DNA from: Cupriavidus sp. | Lineage (GTDB): Bacteria; Pseudomonadota; Gammaproteobacteria; Burkholderiales; Burkholderiaceae | NCBI GenBank assembly: GCA_031180665.1 | Contig: JAPSLP010000010.1 | Coordinates: 98,188-162,187 of the forward strand | DNA length: 64,000 nt | Reading direction: 5' to 3' | Shown here: positions 1 to 8,673 of the stretch, one piece after another | Position numbering within the stretch: position 1 is the stretch's first letter | How the letters are laid out: every line of letters begins with the position of its first letter | Notes under the pieces: model-generated | The model's database searches: none | Seen by the model: only the letters and a program-made list of their open reading frames with translations | What the model was told of the DNA's origin: nothing | Made by a program: the position numbers and the translations under genes

Positions 1-431
1 GCATAGTCCGGATCGAGTGCGTGCAGCACCGACAGGGGGTCGTCGCCGGTCCCATTCAGATCGGCGCCGCATTCCTCAGCCAGCATCGCGGCCGCCTGCG
101 TGACGCCGTCCAGGCCCTGGGCCGCCACCAGATGCAGCACGTCGAACAGTTCGGCGGGCTGCACGCCCAGCTCGAGCGCACGCGCCATATGGGTCCGCAG
201 GCCGGGCTCGAACAGGTGGCTTGCCGACGCGTCCAGCGCCACGTAGATCAGTTCGATCAGGCGTTCGCTGAGCGGACCGTGCCGCGCGGGATGGCCGGCA
301 TATGCCGCATAGGCCCGCACAAAGGCCGGGTGCTCCTGCAGCAGCGTTTCGGTCCACGCTCGCCAGTAGCCGCGCTCGCGCATGAACTCCGCCCGGATGG
401 CGGCGCGGTCGCTGTCCGAAATGCCCGTCAT
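1..431 (-). CDS. Carboxymuconolactone decarboxylase-like (AhpD-fold) protein, 3' end outside window
   Basis: Partial gene; about 143 N-terminal residues are visible and the 3' end lies beyond base 1. The start ATG (429-431) overlaps the stop of the upstream SDR as ATGA, so the two are translationally coupled. The helical stretch with RLIELIYVALDAS, the downstream GLRTHMARALELGV and the PAELFDVLHLVA block match the carboxymuconolactone decarboxylase / AhpD fold. The redox CxxC of AhpD is absent: the position reads DASASHL. A peroxidase role is therefore unlikely and a decarboxylase, lactonase-like or non-redox role fits better. It is the last visible gene of a seven-gene catabolic operon. The exact substrate is unknown. 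Confidence 0.8.
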   Translation of the reverse strand, partial: MTGISDSDRAAIRAEFMRERGYWRAWTETLLQEHPAFVRAYAAYAGHPARHGPLSERLIELIYVALDASASHLFEPGLRTHMARALELGVQPAELFDVLHLVAAQGLDGVTQAAAMLAEECGADLNGTGDDPLSVLHALDPDY

Positions 432-1702
432 GGCTTGACTCCGGCCACGTTGGCACCGGGGCGGAGGATCTGGCCGGTAAGGAACTGGGCGCGAGGCCCG
501 GCCAGGTAGTCGAGCAGCGGCATGCATTCGGCCGGATCGCAATCCGCTGCGGGCGCCAGCGCATTGATGCGCAGCCCGCGCGCCCCCCATTCGACTGCCA
601 GCGTGGCGATTGCCATGCCGGCCGCGGCGGCTGCGCCGGCCTGCTGCCAGGGTAGCTCTGGCGAGTCGGGTGGCAGCAGCAGCGTCAGGCTGGCCTGCGC
701 GGCATGTCGTTCGCGGAAGTCGCGCGCCGCGGCCAACACTGCCTGCAGCACCGAGCCGGGGGCCGCCTGCATCGCGCGGCCATCGACGACGGCGCGGTAC
801 GTCGAGGCAGCTCGCGCCCTGTCGCTCACGCTGTGTTCATCCCGGTTCGCCAGCGCCGCGTGCCAAGCCGCGTCGGCTATCGCCTCGCAGCCAAGTGACA
901 GCGTCGATGCGAAGGGCAGGGCCGGATGCTGCGCCGAGGGCAAGGGTTGACTGCCCCCATAGATCGACGAGCCGCCGTCGACGACCAGCAGTTGGCCCCG
1001 CAGCGTGCGGGCTCCGGGGCTGGCAAGCAGGCACAGCGCCTCGGCCAGATCGTCCGGCTCGGCCATGCGCCCCAGCGGAATTCTCGCCACCGCTTCGGCC
1101 GGGTCCAGATGGCCCTCGTCGATCAATCGCTGCACGAGTTCGGTGCGCACGAAACCAGGGGAGAGCGCGCACACGGTCCATTCCGGGTGCGCAAGGGCCA
1201 GCGCGCGCGTCTGTGCGATCAGGCCCGCCTTGCTCGCGCTGTACAGGCCGCGCCATGGGATGGCGCGCAGCCCGGCGCCCGAGACGACGTTGACGATGCG
1301 CGCGCCGGGCACCAGCACGGGCATGCAGGCGTCCACCACGCGAGCCGGCGCTTCCAGGTTCAGCGCGATCAGCCGGCGGGCGGCATCGTCGCTGCTGCCG
1401 GCCAGCACCTCGGCGCCGCCGCCAGACATGCCGGCGTTGTTGATCAGGGCCTCCAGCGGGGGAAGCTGGCGTGTCAATGCCTCGATCTGGGCGGCATCGG
1501 TCAGGTCCGCCACCAGCATCGACGGGCCGATGGCGTCGGCGGGCCAGGCCGCCGACAGTCGCTCCAGCGCTGCCTCGTCGGCGTCCACCGCCACGACATG
1601 CCATCCGTTGCGCGCCAGGCGCAACGCCGTGCTGCGTCCGATGCCCGAGCCTGCGCCGGTAATCAGGACGCCAGCAGGTCTGGAAGCGGATTCGATCGGC
1701 AT
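428..1702 (-). CDS. Tandem SDR fusion: complete short-chain dehydrogenase plus truncated second SDR half
   Basis: NAD(P)-dependent oxidoreductase of 424 residues, against about 250 for the family. Residues 1-255 form a full classical SDR: TGAGSGIG at 15-22, NNAG at 88-91 and the catalytic YSASK with Tyr154 and Lys158. Residues about 260-424 resemble the back half of another SDR (GMAIATLAVEWGARGLRINALAP, then FLTGQILRPGA near the end) but have no glycine-rich cofactor loop and no YxxxK. The second part is therefore probably a structural or dimerisation remnant. It starts 12 bases after the upstream SDR and overlaps the next gene by 4 bases. The likely role is oxidation of a hydroxyacyl-CoA or alcohol intermediate; the substrate is not evident. 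Confidence 0.85.
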   Translation of the reverse strand: MPIESASRPAGVLITGAGSGIGRSTALRLARNGWHVVAVDADEAALERLSAAWPADAIGPSMLVADLTDAAQIEALTRQLPPLEALINNAGMSGGGAEVLAGSSDDAARRLIALNLEAPARVVDACMPVLVPGARIVNVVSGAGLRAIPWRGLYSASKAGLIAQTRALALAHPEWTVCALSPGFVRTELVQRLIDEGHLDPAEAVARIPLGRMAEPDDLAEALCLLASPGARTLRGQLLVVDGGSSIYGGSQPLPSAQHPALPFASTLSLGCEAIADAAWHAALANRDEHSVSDRARAASTYRAVVDGRAMQAAPGSVLQAVLAAARDFRERHAAQASLTLLLPPDSPELPWQQAGAAAAAGMAIATLAVEWGARGLRINALAPAADCDPAECMPLLDYLAGPRAQFLTGQILRPGANVAGVKP

Positions 1703-1714
1703 GACTGTTGCGCC

Positions 1715-2485
1715 TCAGATATTGGTGAAGGTCACGCCGCCATCGACGGCGAGCGTCTGCGCGGTGACGAACGCCGCCTCGTCGCTGGCGAGAAAGCAGA
1801 TGCCGCGCGCGATGTCTTGCACGGTGCCGAGACGTCCGAGTGGCGTGCGTGCGGCACGGAACGCGTCGCGCTCGGCATTGCGGTTGCGCTGTGTGCCTTC
1901 GGTAGGGACGGCTGAAGGGCAGACCGCGTTGACGCGAATACGCCGTGCGCCCAGCTCGGCCGCCGCGGCACGTGTCAGGCCGAGAATGCCGGCCTTGATG
2001 CCCGAATACACCAGCGAATTCGGCGTGGAGCGCAGCGCGGCGGTCGATGCCACATTGACGATGGCGCCGCCACGGTCCGGATCCATCGCGCCTGCCGCGG
2101 CCTGGACGCCCCAGACGACCGCCTTGAAGCCGACGTCCAGCATGCGCTCCATGGTCTCGGGCTGGATCTCCGGCACGGCTTGATAGCGGACCCACGCCGC
2201 ATTGTTGACCAGGATGTCGAAGCGTCCGCCCGCGGTGCGTGCCTGCTCGACCGCCGACTGGATGCCGTCGCGGCTGGCGATGTTCTGCACGATGGGGAAG
2301 GCGCGACCGCCGGCGGCCAGGATCTCGTCAACCGCCGCCTCGACCCATTCCGGCTTCAGGTCGTTGACCGCGACGATGGCGCCGCGTGCGGCCATCTGGC
2401 GGGCTGTTTCCCGCCCGATGCCATTGCCTGCGCCGGTGATCAACGCGACGCGGTCCTGCAGGTCCAGCTTGGGAATGGGGTTCAT
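1715..2485 (-). CDS. Short-chain dehydrogenase/reductase (SDR), 256 aa
   Basis: Classical SDR of normal length with TGAGNGIG at 18-25, NNAA (usually NNAG) at 94-97, and the catalytic Ser-Tyr-Lys set with Tyr160 and Lys164 in YSGIK. The C-terminal DGGVTFTNI tail is typical. The ATG at 2485 is chosen because it overlaps the stop of the preceding acyl-CoA dehydrogenase as ATGA and begins the conserved beta-strand at the right distance; a longer frame upstream is antisense-like junk. In the operon it probably oxidises a 3-hydroxyacyl-CoA or cyclic alcohol formed after the dehydrogenase and hydratase steps. That assignment is inference from context. Confidence 0.88.
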   Translation of the reverse strand: MNPIPKLDLQDRVALITGAGNGIGRETARQMAARGAIVAVNDLKPEWVEAAVDEILAAGGRAFPIVQNIASRDGIQSAVEQARTAGGRFDILVNNAAWVRYQAVPEIQPETMERMLDVGFKAVVWGVQAAAGAMDPDRGGAIVNVASTAALRSTPNSLVYSGIKAGILGLTRAAAAELGARRIRVNAVCPSAVPTEGTQRNRNAERDAFRAARTPLGRLGTVQDIARGICFLASDEAAFVTAQTLAVDGGVTFTNI

Positions 2486-3456
2486 GCGGACTCCTGTGCA
2501 GTGATGAAGTCCCGGCCCAGCTGCCGGGACAGGGTCGTCGCGCCGCAGGCGGCATCGAGCGCGCGCACTTCGCGCAGCGCGCGGTGCAGCGGCAGCTCCC
2601 AGGTGAAACCCATGCCGCCGTGCAGGTGCATGGCCTTTTCGATGATGAAGGCGGCGTGCTGCAGGCTCAGCGCCAGCGCGCCGCGCGTGTCGCGCTCCCG
2701 CCCCCATTCGTCGCACCGCAGCGCACGGCTGATCGCGGCGCCGCTCGCTTCGTGGAACAGCTTCATCCGGGCCAGCCAATGGCGTACCGCTTGCCGTGAG
2801 GAAAGCGGGGCACCGAATTGCACGCGCGTCCCGGTATGCGTGACGGCCGCCTCCAGCGCGCCCTCGGCCGCGCCATGCGCCGTCGCCGCCAGCAGCAGAT
2901 CGAGATCGCGCCACAGCGCCGTCGCGGCCGGCGCATCCAGTTCGGCCAGCACGGGCGCCTCGGCGAGATCCAGCCAGGCTGCCGGCTCCTCAGGGTCGAG
3001 GGCGGGATCGAGCGTGCGCGGTACGCCTGCCAGATCGACCAGCACGGCGCCGTCGCCGTGCGTCTGGCGCAGCAGCAGCCAGTCGGCATGCCGGGCTTGG
3101 CGGGCATGGCCCACGCAGCGCTCGCCGAGACGCCCCTGGCACGCGATCGTGCCAAGGCGTTTGCCCTCGACCAGCGCGGCGCGCATCGATGCATCGGGAA
3201 GATGGCGGGCCAGCACGATCTGCTCGGCGAGTGCAAAGCGCAGCCGCTGACGGCCGGCCGCCTGTACCACCGGTACGGCAAACGCCAGCGGCAAGCCGAG
3301 CCCGCCATCGTCCTCGGCGGCGCACACGCCGAACAGGCCCGCGGCGGCCAGTACGCCCGCGTGTTCGTCCACCGTGCGGCGCAATGCGTCTTCGATTGCG
3401 CTCTGCGCGGCCTCGCCGAATTCTTCGGGACGCGGTCCCTTGTCGTCTTGGCTCAT
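2482..3456 (-). CDS. Acyl-CoA dehydrogenase family protein, short subunit (324 aa)
   Basis: FAD-dependent acyl-CoA dehydrogenase family member, shorter than the usual 380-400 residues. The middle beta domain is reduced, while the C-terminal helical domain is clear (RVQFGAPLSSRQAVRHWLARM, then HLHGGMGFTWELPLHRALRE). The YxGTSE-type segment that carries a catalytic Glu in many relatives is missing; the chain ends ATTLSRQLGRDFITAQESA. It starts 1 base from the larger acyl-CoA dehydrogenase and the pair probably forms a heteromeric enzyme, as with alpha/beta FadE pairs of steroid-degrading actinobacteria. This subunit may bind FAD poorly or be non-catalytic. Confidence 0.85.
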   Translation of the reverse strand: MSQDDKGPRPEEFGEAAQSAIEDALRRTVDEHAGVLAAAGLFGVCAAEDDGGLGLPLAFAVPVVQAAGRQRLRFALAEQIVLARHLPDASMRAALVEGKRLGTIACQGRLGERCVGHARQARHADWLLLRQTHGDGAVLVDLAGVPRTLDPALDPEEPAAWLDLAEAPVLAELDAPAATALWRDLDLLLAATAHGAAEGALEAAVTHTGTRVQFGAPLSSRQAVRHWLARMKLFHEASGAAISRALRCDEWGRERDTRGALALSLQHAAFIIEKAMHLHGGMGFTWELPLHRALREVRALDAACGATTLSRQLGRDFITAQESA

Positions 3457-3457
3457 G

Positions 3458-4663
3458 TCAGTGCTCCCGGGGCAGTTGAAGAATGCGTTGGGCGATCAGA
3501 TCGAGCTGCACCTCGGAGGTGCCGGCGTAGATCGTTTCGGCGCGCGAGAACAGATAGGCGTGCGTGAAGAACTGGCGGGCGCGTCGTGCCAGCGGACTCG
3601 ATTGCGGTCCGATCTGGCTGACCTGCTCCAGCGCGAAGCCGGCGAAGGCCTGATGGCATTCGGACCAGAACAGCTTGGTCAGCGAGCCGCGGGCGCCGAT
3701 GGTCTCGCCCTGCATCAGCTGGTCCACCGTGCGTTCGACCAGGCCCTTGAGCCCGTCGATTTCCGAGAGCACCATGCCCAGCCGACGCTGCACGCCGGCA
3801 TCGTCGAGCTGCCGCGTGAGAACAGGATCGGAGCGCAAGGCACGCACCAGGAAACCGAGCTCGCTCTCGAAGCGCCAGGCCCGGTACATGCGGTTGGTGG
3901 CCCGCTCGATCGACAGCACGCGCAGCGCGGCGGTCCAGCCCTCGTCCGGGGCGCCCAGCCGGGCGTTGTCGGGCACCACCACATCGTCGAAGAAGACCTC
4001 GGCGAATGACTCCTTGCCGTCGATCGACTTGATCGGTACCACCCGGATGCCCGGCGTGTTCATCGGCACGGCAAACATCACCAGACCGCGATGCCGGTCC
4101 GCGACGGTGCCGGTACGGGCCAGCAACAGACAGTAGTGCGCCTTTGCCGCGCCGCTGGTCCAGATCTTCTGTCCGTTGATGCGCCAGTGCTGGCCGTCGG
4201 GAACGGCTTTGGTGCGCAGCCGGGCGAGATCCGAGCCGGCGTCCGGCTCGGAGAAGCCTTGGCACCAGAACTGGCGCATGGTCAGGATATTGGCCAGGAA
4301 GTCCTGCTTCTGCGCCTCGGTGCCGACCGCCATGATGATCGGGCCGGCCAGCTCCTTGCCGATCGAGCTGACGCTTTCGGGCATCAGCAGCGCGCCGATC
4401 TCCTTGTTGACCGCCAGATGTTCGCGCAGGCTCAGGCCGTGACCGCCATAGGCGCGCTGCCAGGTCATGCCGGCGAGGCCTGCCTCGTGCATGGCGGCTT
4501 CCCACTGGCAGCTCTCCTCCAGTGTGGGGCTGCGGTAGTCGGGATGGTCGGCGCGCATGTGCGCAGGAAGATGGGCGGCGAGCCAGTCGCGCGCATGGGC
4601 GCGGTAACGGCTTACCGGGTCGCCATTCGCCGATGCGGCGGGCGGATCGAGGTCATGCAGCAT
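3458..4663 (-). CDS. Acyl-CoA dehydrogenase, long subunit (401 aa)
   Basis: Full-length acyl-CoA dehydrogenase: N-terminal helices, the FAD-contacting FSEPDAGSDLA segment near 140, the beta domain with WRINGQKIWTSGA, and the C-terminal ETIYAGTSEVQLDLIAQRIL block that ends this family. It catalyses FAD-dependent alpha,beta-desaturation of an acyl-CoA and passes electrons to ETF. The start overlaps the end of the acyl-CoA synthetase gene by 11 bases and its stop is one base from the next gene, so co-translation is likely. Sequence alone does not give the acyl chain; the pairing with a short partner suggests a bulky or cyclic substrate. Confidence 0.92.
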   Translation of the reverse strand: MLHDLDPPAASANGDPVSRYRAHARDWLAAHLPAHMRADHPDYRSPTLEESCQWEAAMHEAGLAGMTWQRAYGGHGLSLREHLAVNKEIGALLMPESVSSIGKELAGPIIMAVGTEAQKQDFLANILTMRQFWCQGFSEPDAGSDLARLRTKAVPDGQHWRINGQKIWTSGAAKAHYCLLLARTGTVADRHRGLVMFAVPMNTPGIRVVPIKSIDGKESFAEVFFDDVVVPDNARLGAPDEGWTAALRVLSIERATNRMYRAWRFESELGFLVRALRSDPVLTRQLDDAGVQRRLGMVLSEIDGLKGLVERTVDQLMQGETIGARGSLTKLFWSECHQAFAGFALEQVSQIGPQSSPLARRARQFFTHAYLFSRAETIYAGTSEVQLDLIAQRILQLPREH

Positions 4664-6833
4664 GGGAGGTCTCGGGTTCGGGAAGGGCGGTGGGGCGCAA
4701 TGGCACGATCAAGGCATCGAGGATCGCGACCCCTTGGCCGCGCGGACGCACCAGGATCGGGTTGAGGTCGATTTCGGCCACCTGGCCGCGATGGCGGCAG
4801 GCAAAGTCGGACAGCCTGGCGACGGTGCGTGCCGCGGCCTCGACGTCGGCGGGCGCCTGGCCCCGTGCGCCGTCCAGCAGCGGATACAACCGCAGCGAGC
4901 GGATCATCGCCTGCGCCTGCTCCTCGCTGACGGGGGCCAGTTGCAGCGCCACGTCGCGCAGGACCTCGGCGTAGATGCCGCCCATGCCAACCATCACCAC
5001 CGGCCCGAAGACCGGATCGCGTGAAATCCCCGCGATCAGTTCGATGCCGCCACGCAGCATGGGCGCGACCAGCATGCCGTCCAGACGCGCGTGCGGTGAA
5101 TGGCTTGCCACGCTGGCCAGGATCCGTGCGTACGCGGCACGCACGGCCATGGCATCGTTCAGGTTCAATGCCACGCCGCCAGCTTCGGTCTTGTGCGGTA
5201 TGTCCTCCGATACGATCTTGAGCACGACCGGATAGCCGATGGATTCGGCAGCCTGCACCGCAGCGTCGGCATCGTGCGCGCGGCATTCACGGGGAACGTC
5301 GAAGCCCGCCGCGATCAGCACCTGCTTGGCGGCATGTTCGTCGCGGAACGCGTTCTCCGGCAGGCGGGCCGCCATGTCGGCGGTCTCCGCCTGATCGGTG
5401 GGGGCTGGCGGGCCCTCGCCGTCCTGCAGGCCGGCCAGGCGTACCAGCGCATCGATACCCCGCGCGGCGGCGTCGATGCTGGAGAACACCGGGATGCCGA
5501 GCGCCTGGATCTGCGCGACCGCGTCGGTGGGCCCGCTGCTGATGATGACCAGCGGGCGCTGCGGATACGCCGCGCGCAGCCGTGCCAGCGCCTCCAGATA
5601 GATGTCCCGCAGCCGCGCGCTGTACAGCGCGAGGGACAGGAACAGCACGGTGGTGCTCTCGCCCGGGTCTTCCTGCAGCGCCGACAGCACCTCGAACAGG
5701 ATCTCGGGACGGCTCGACAGTTGCGCCGACGCGTCCACGGGATTGTTGGGCACGGCGCCTGGCAGCGCGGCGCGAATGCGCTCGCGTGTGGCCTGGGCCA
5801 GCGGCGGCATGGCCAGTCCGGCCACGCTCATGGCGTCGGCCATCATGATGCCGAACCCGCCGGACGCGGCCACCGGTGTCACCGCGGGCTTGACCGGCAG
5901 GCGGCCCGGCAGCAATTGCGATACCGCCAGTCCGATCTCGACCAGATCTTCGTGAGAGCGCACTCTCAGCGCACCATGGCGGCGGAACACCGCATCGATC
6001 ACGGCATCGGAGGCGGCCAGTGCGCCCGTGTGCGAGGCGGCCGCCGCCTGGCCCTGCTCGGTGGCGCCGATCTTGAGCACGATCACCGGCGTGCGGTGAT
6101 CACGCGCAATGGCCAGGGCCTGGCGAAGCCGGTCGCCGTCGCGGCAGGTCTCCATGCAGCACAGGATGACGTTGGTGGCCGGATCTCGCGCGAGCGCCGC
6201 GATGCCGTCTGCGAGATCGACCTCGGCTTCGTTGCCGGTGGTGATCATGCGGCTGATGCCGGCACCGCGCCGCACCAGCAGCTGCAGGGTATAGCTGCCG
6301 ATATTCCCGGACTGCGACACGATGCCGATGGCGCCGGGCTGCGGGAAATGATCCTCCAGCGCGACCGAGAACGAGCCGATCGCGCGCTCGGCTACCCCCA
6401 GGGTGCCGAGACAGTTCGGTCCAAGCAGTCGCATTCGATGGCGCTGCGCGAGGGTGCGCATTTCGGTCTGCCAGGCTGCCCCTTGCGGCCCCGCTTCGGC
6501 AAAACCGGACGACAGCACCACGACGGCCTGCACGCCGCGGTCGGCGCATTCGCGTACCGCCTGCACGGCCATGGCGGCGGGCACGGCGACGATGGCCAGG
6601 TCGGGCGCCTGCGGCGTGTCCGCCAGCCGTGGGTAGGCGCGCAGGCCTTGGACCTCGACGGCGTTCGGATTGATCGGATAGATGTCCCCGCCATAGCCAT
6701 GCTTGCGCAACAGATGCACCGGGCGCCCGCCGATCTTCGAAGCATCGGAGGAGGCGCCGATCACCGCGATCCGTTTCGCGAGAAAAAAGGCTCCCATTCC
6801 GGCCCCAGGGGCCGGCTTGATCGACTCGCGCAT
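4653..6833 (-). CDS. ADP-forming acyl-CoA synthetase (fused alpha-beta, CoA-binding plus ATP-grasp)
   Basis: A 726-residue NDP-forming acid-CoA ligase. The N-terminal CoA-binding Rossmann domain starts with RIAVIGASSDASKIGGRPV (residues about 22-40). The ligase-CoA domains contain LLGPNCLGTL, GIVSQSGNIGSY and the conserved ASHTGALA segment. The C-terminal ATP-grasp domain has YPVVLKIVSEDIPHKTEAGGV. Such enzymes activate a carboxylic acid with ATP and CoA, giving acyl-CoA, ADP and phosphate through a phospho-His intermediate. In this operon it is the logical entry step that primes the acid for the dehydrogenase and hydratase. It follows the hydratase-like gene by 3 bases. Pimeloyl-CoA and pyruvate-type relatives exist, so the substrate is open. 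Confidence 0.9.
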   Translation of the reverse strand: MRESIKPAPGAGMGAFFLAKRIAVIGASSDASKIGGRPVHLLRKHGYGGDIYPINPNAVEVQGLRAYPRLADTPQAPDLAIVAVPAAMAVQAVRECADRGVQAVVVLSSGFAEAGPQGAAWQTEMRTLAQRHRMRLLGPNCLGTLGVAERAIGSFSVALEDHFPQPGAIGIVSQSGNIGSYTLQLLVRRGAGISRMITTGNEAEVDLADGIAALARDPATNVILCCMETCRDGDRLRQALAIARDHRTPVIVLKIGATEQGQAAAASHTGALAASDAVIDAVFRRHGALRVRSHEDLVEIGLAVSQLLPGRLPVKPAVTPVAASGGFGIMMADAMSVAGLAMPPLAQATRERIRAALPGAVPNNPVDASAQLSSRPEILFEVLSALQEDPGESTTVLFLSLALYSARLRDIYLEALARLRAAYPQRPLVIISSGPTDAVAQIQALGIPVFSSIDAAARGIDALVRLAGLQDGEGPPAPTDQAETADMAARLPENAFRDEHAAKQVLIAAGFDVPRECRAHDADAAVQAAESIGYPVVLKIVSEDIPHKTEAGGVALNLNDAMAVRAAYARILASVASHSPHARLDGMLVAPMLRGGIELIAGISRDPVFGPVVMVGMGGIYAEVLRDVALQLAPVSEEQAQAMIRSLRLYPLLDGARGQAPADVEAAARTVARLSDFACRHRGQVAEIDLNPILVRPRGQGVAILDALIVPLRPTALPEPETSHAA

Positions 6834-6836
6834 GGT

Positions 6837-7607
6837 TCAGCGTCCCTTGAACTGCGGCGCGCGCTTCTCGAGGAAGGCCATGCGCGCCTCGCGTGCGTCC
6901 TCGGTACGCGACAACGCCATCGTGAAATCCTGTTCGAAGCGGTAGGCGTCGCGCTGCGGCATCAGATCGACCATATTGGCCGCCCGCTTGGCATAGACCA
7001 CGGCCAGCGGTGCCTTGGAGGCGATCTCATGGGCCAATGCCATCGTCACCGGCAACAATTGGTCCGGCGGCAGCACGTCCTCCAGGATATTGCGGCGCAG
7101 CAGCTCTGCCGCGCTCAGGCGCTGGCCGGTGAAGAACAGGCGCCGGGCGGTCGAGCGGCCGAACAGGGTGCGCAGCATGGAGGCACCGCCTGCCAGGCCG
7201 ACGTTGATCTCCGGCATGCCGAAGGTGGCGTTCTCGGATGCGTAAAGAATGTCGCAGGCGGCTGCCAGGCCCATGCCGGCGCCGAGCGCGGCGCCATTGA
7301 CTGCCGCAATGACCGGCTTGGCGCATTCGCGGATCGCATTGCCGGTCTCGCGTGTGATCCGGTTGTGCTCGAGGAAGTCGCCCGGGATGTCGGTGCTGGG
7401 ACGGTCCTTCAGATCGGCACCCGCGCAGAAGACGGAGCCCTGGCCCGTCAGCACGGCGCAAAGAATATCGTCGCGTTCGGAAATTTCGTCGAATACGGCG
7501 ACCAGTTCGCGACGCATCGCACGATTGAGCGCGTTGACCGGCGGGCGATTGAGCGTGACCAATGCCACTTTTTCGTTGACGTCGAGGCGTACGCTCTTGT
7601 CAGTCAT
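6837..7607 (-). CDS. Enoyl-CoA hydratase/isomerase family protein lacking the first catalytic Glu
   Basis: Crotonase-fold protein of 256 residues. The start at 7607 (MTDKSVRL) is preferred over an upstream in-frame ATG because GGGAGG lies just before it and the fold begins there. The oxyanion-hole motif is present (FCAGADLKD and NGAALGAGMG). The second catalytic Glu is kept in FGMPEINVGLAGG, but the first one, normally in GGGxELA, is replaced by Gly (GAGMGLA). It may thus act as an isomerase, a thioesterase/hydrolase-like crotonase or a weak hydratase. It is the first gene of the operon and is divergent from an SDR. Confidence 0.88.
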   Translation of the reverse strand: MTDKSVRLDVNEKVALVTLNRPPVNALNRAMRRELVAVFDEISERDDILCAVLTGQGSVFCAGADLKDRPSTDIPGDFLEHNRITRETGNAIRECAKPVIAAVNGAALGAGMGLAAACDILYASENATFGMPEINVGLAGGASMLRTLFGRSTARRLFFTGQRLSAAELLRRNILEDVLPPDQLLPVTMALAHEIASKAPLAVVYAKRAANMVDLMPQRDAYRFEQDFTMALSRTEDAREARMAFLEKRAPQFKGR

Positions 7608-7912
7608 GATGGCCTCCCTGGCCACGACGAGGCTGGCGGGAAAGGGCGCGGAAGGGAGAAGGGAGGGGCTGCGCAAGATCGCGCAGCGCTTTGGGCGCTG
7701 TCAAAGTTGTCTCCTGAATGCCGGGAAGAAGCGAAGCCCTCTGCAGGGGGCGTGAGGGAATTCTATCCACGAAGATCGCCCGATATTCCTGCAGAATCCT
7801 TGAGTGTGTTCTGCGAAAACGGATGGAGTGAATGCGGCAGTGGCTCGGTTAACATGCCAGCGCCGGCGACCGCTCGATCGGAGCGGCGGGCAGCCATGAA
7901 ACGAGAACCGCA
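7608..7912. other. Divergent promoter region between the hydratase-like operon and an SDR gene
   Basis: About 305 bases with no convincing gene; short frames here are arginine/proline-rich and unsupported. One candidate operator is an inverted repeat, GCAGAA (7791-7796) and TTCTGC (7809-7814), with a 12-base spacer. It sits in the more AT-rich part, which also holds the likely promoters. No clear sigma-70 hexamers were assigned. Confidence 0.4.
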
Positions 7913-8665
7913 ATGCAGGCATTGGCAGGAAAGGTAGCGCTGGTGACCGGCGCAGGCTCCGGCATCGGCCGGGCGAACAGTGTGTTGATGGCGGCGCGTG
8001 GCGCGGCCGTGATCGTCAACGATCTCGACGCGCCCGCCGCCGAGCAGACCGTGGCGCTGATCCGGCAGGCCGGTGGCGTGGCACGGGCATGCATCGCGGA
8101 CGTATCCGACGGGGCGTCGGTCGCGCACGCTTTCGCGCTTGCACAGCGCAGCCTCGGCCCCGTCGATGTCCTGGTCAACAACGCAGGCATCCCCAGCGGC
8201 ATGCCCGCGTTCGAGGAAATCGACGAAGCGGCGATCGATCGGATGTTCGACGTGACGGTAAAGGGCGCGATGCTCTGCACGCGCAGCGTGCTGCCCGCGA
8301 TGAAGGCGCGCCGCAGCGGCAAAATCGTCAACACGTCGTCGATCACGGCCTACGGGTCGCATTCGAGAGGCAGCGTCTACGCAGCGGCGAAGGGCGCGAT
8401 CATCAGCCTGACGCGTGCGTGGGCCCGTGAATTTGCCCAATGGAATATCCACGTCAATGCGGTGGCGCCGGGGCGCGTACGCACGCCGATGACGGCGGGC
8501 CTGAGCGCCGACCCGGCCTATCGGGAGGAAGTGCGCCGCCGCGTGCCGCTGGGCCGGCGGGGCGAGCCCGAGGAGATCGCCGCCGTGGTCGCGTTCCTCG
8601 CATCGTCCGATGCCGACTATATGACCGGCCAGGTGCTCAGCCCCAACGGCGGCGAGATCATGTAA
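7913..8665 (+). CDS. Short-chain dehydrogenase/reductase (SDR), 250 aa
   Basis: Classical FabG-like SDR: TGAGSGIG at 12-19, NNAG at 89-92, and catalytic Tyr156/Lys160 in YAAAK. The C-terminal YMTGQVLSPNGGEIM is typical. It lacks a strong Shine-Dalgarno sequence. It is read divergently from the acyl-CoA operon and is followed after 8 bases by an SMP-30-type lactonase, suggesting the pair oxidises a (cyclic) alcohol or sugar-like compound to a lactone or ketone and opens it. The substrate is unknown. Confidence 0.88.
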   Translation: MQALAGKVALVTGAGSGIGRANSVLMAARGAAVIVNDLDAPAAEQTVALIRQAGGVARACIADVSDGASVAHAFALAQRSLGPVDVLVNNAGIPSGMPAFEEIDEAAIDRMFDVTVKGAMLCTRSVLPAMKARRSGKIVNTSSITAYGSHSRGSVYAAAKGAIISLTRAWAREFAQWNIHVNAVAPGRVRTPMTAGLSADPAYREEVRRRVPLGRRGEPEEIAAVVAFLASSDADYMTGQVLSPNGGEIM

Positions 8666-8673
8666 GGGCGGCC

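Noticed and set aside
5100..7937. 945-codon plus-strand open frame across two minus-strand genes
   Set aside because: Composition is His/Gly/Arg-rich; the ATP-grasp ligase and crotonase on the other strand explain the region.
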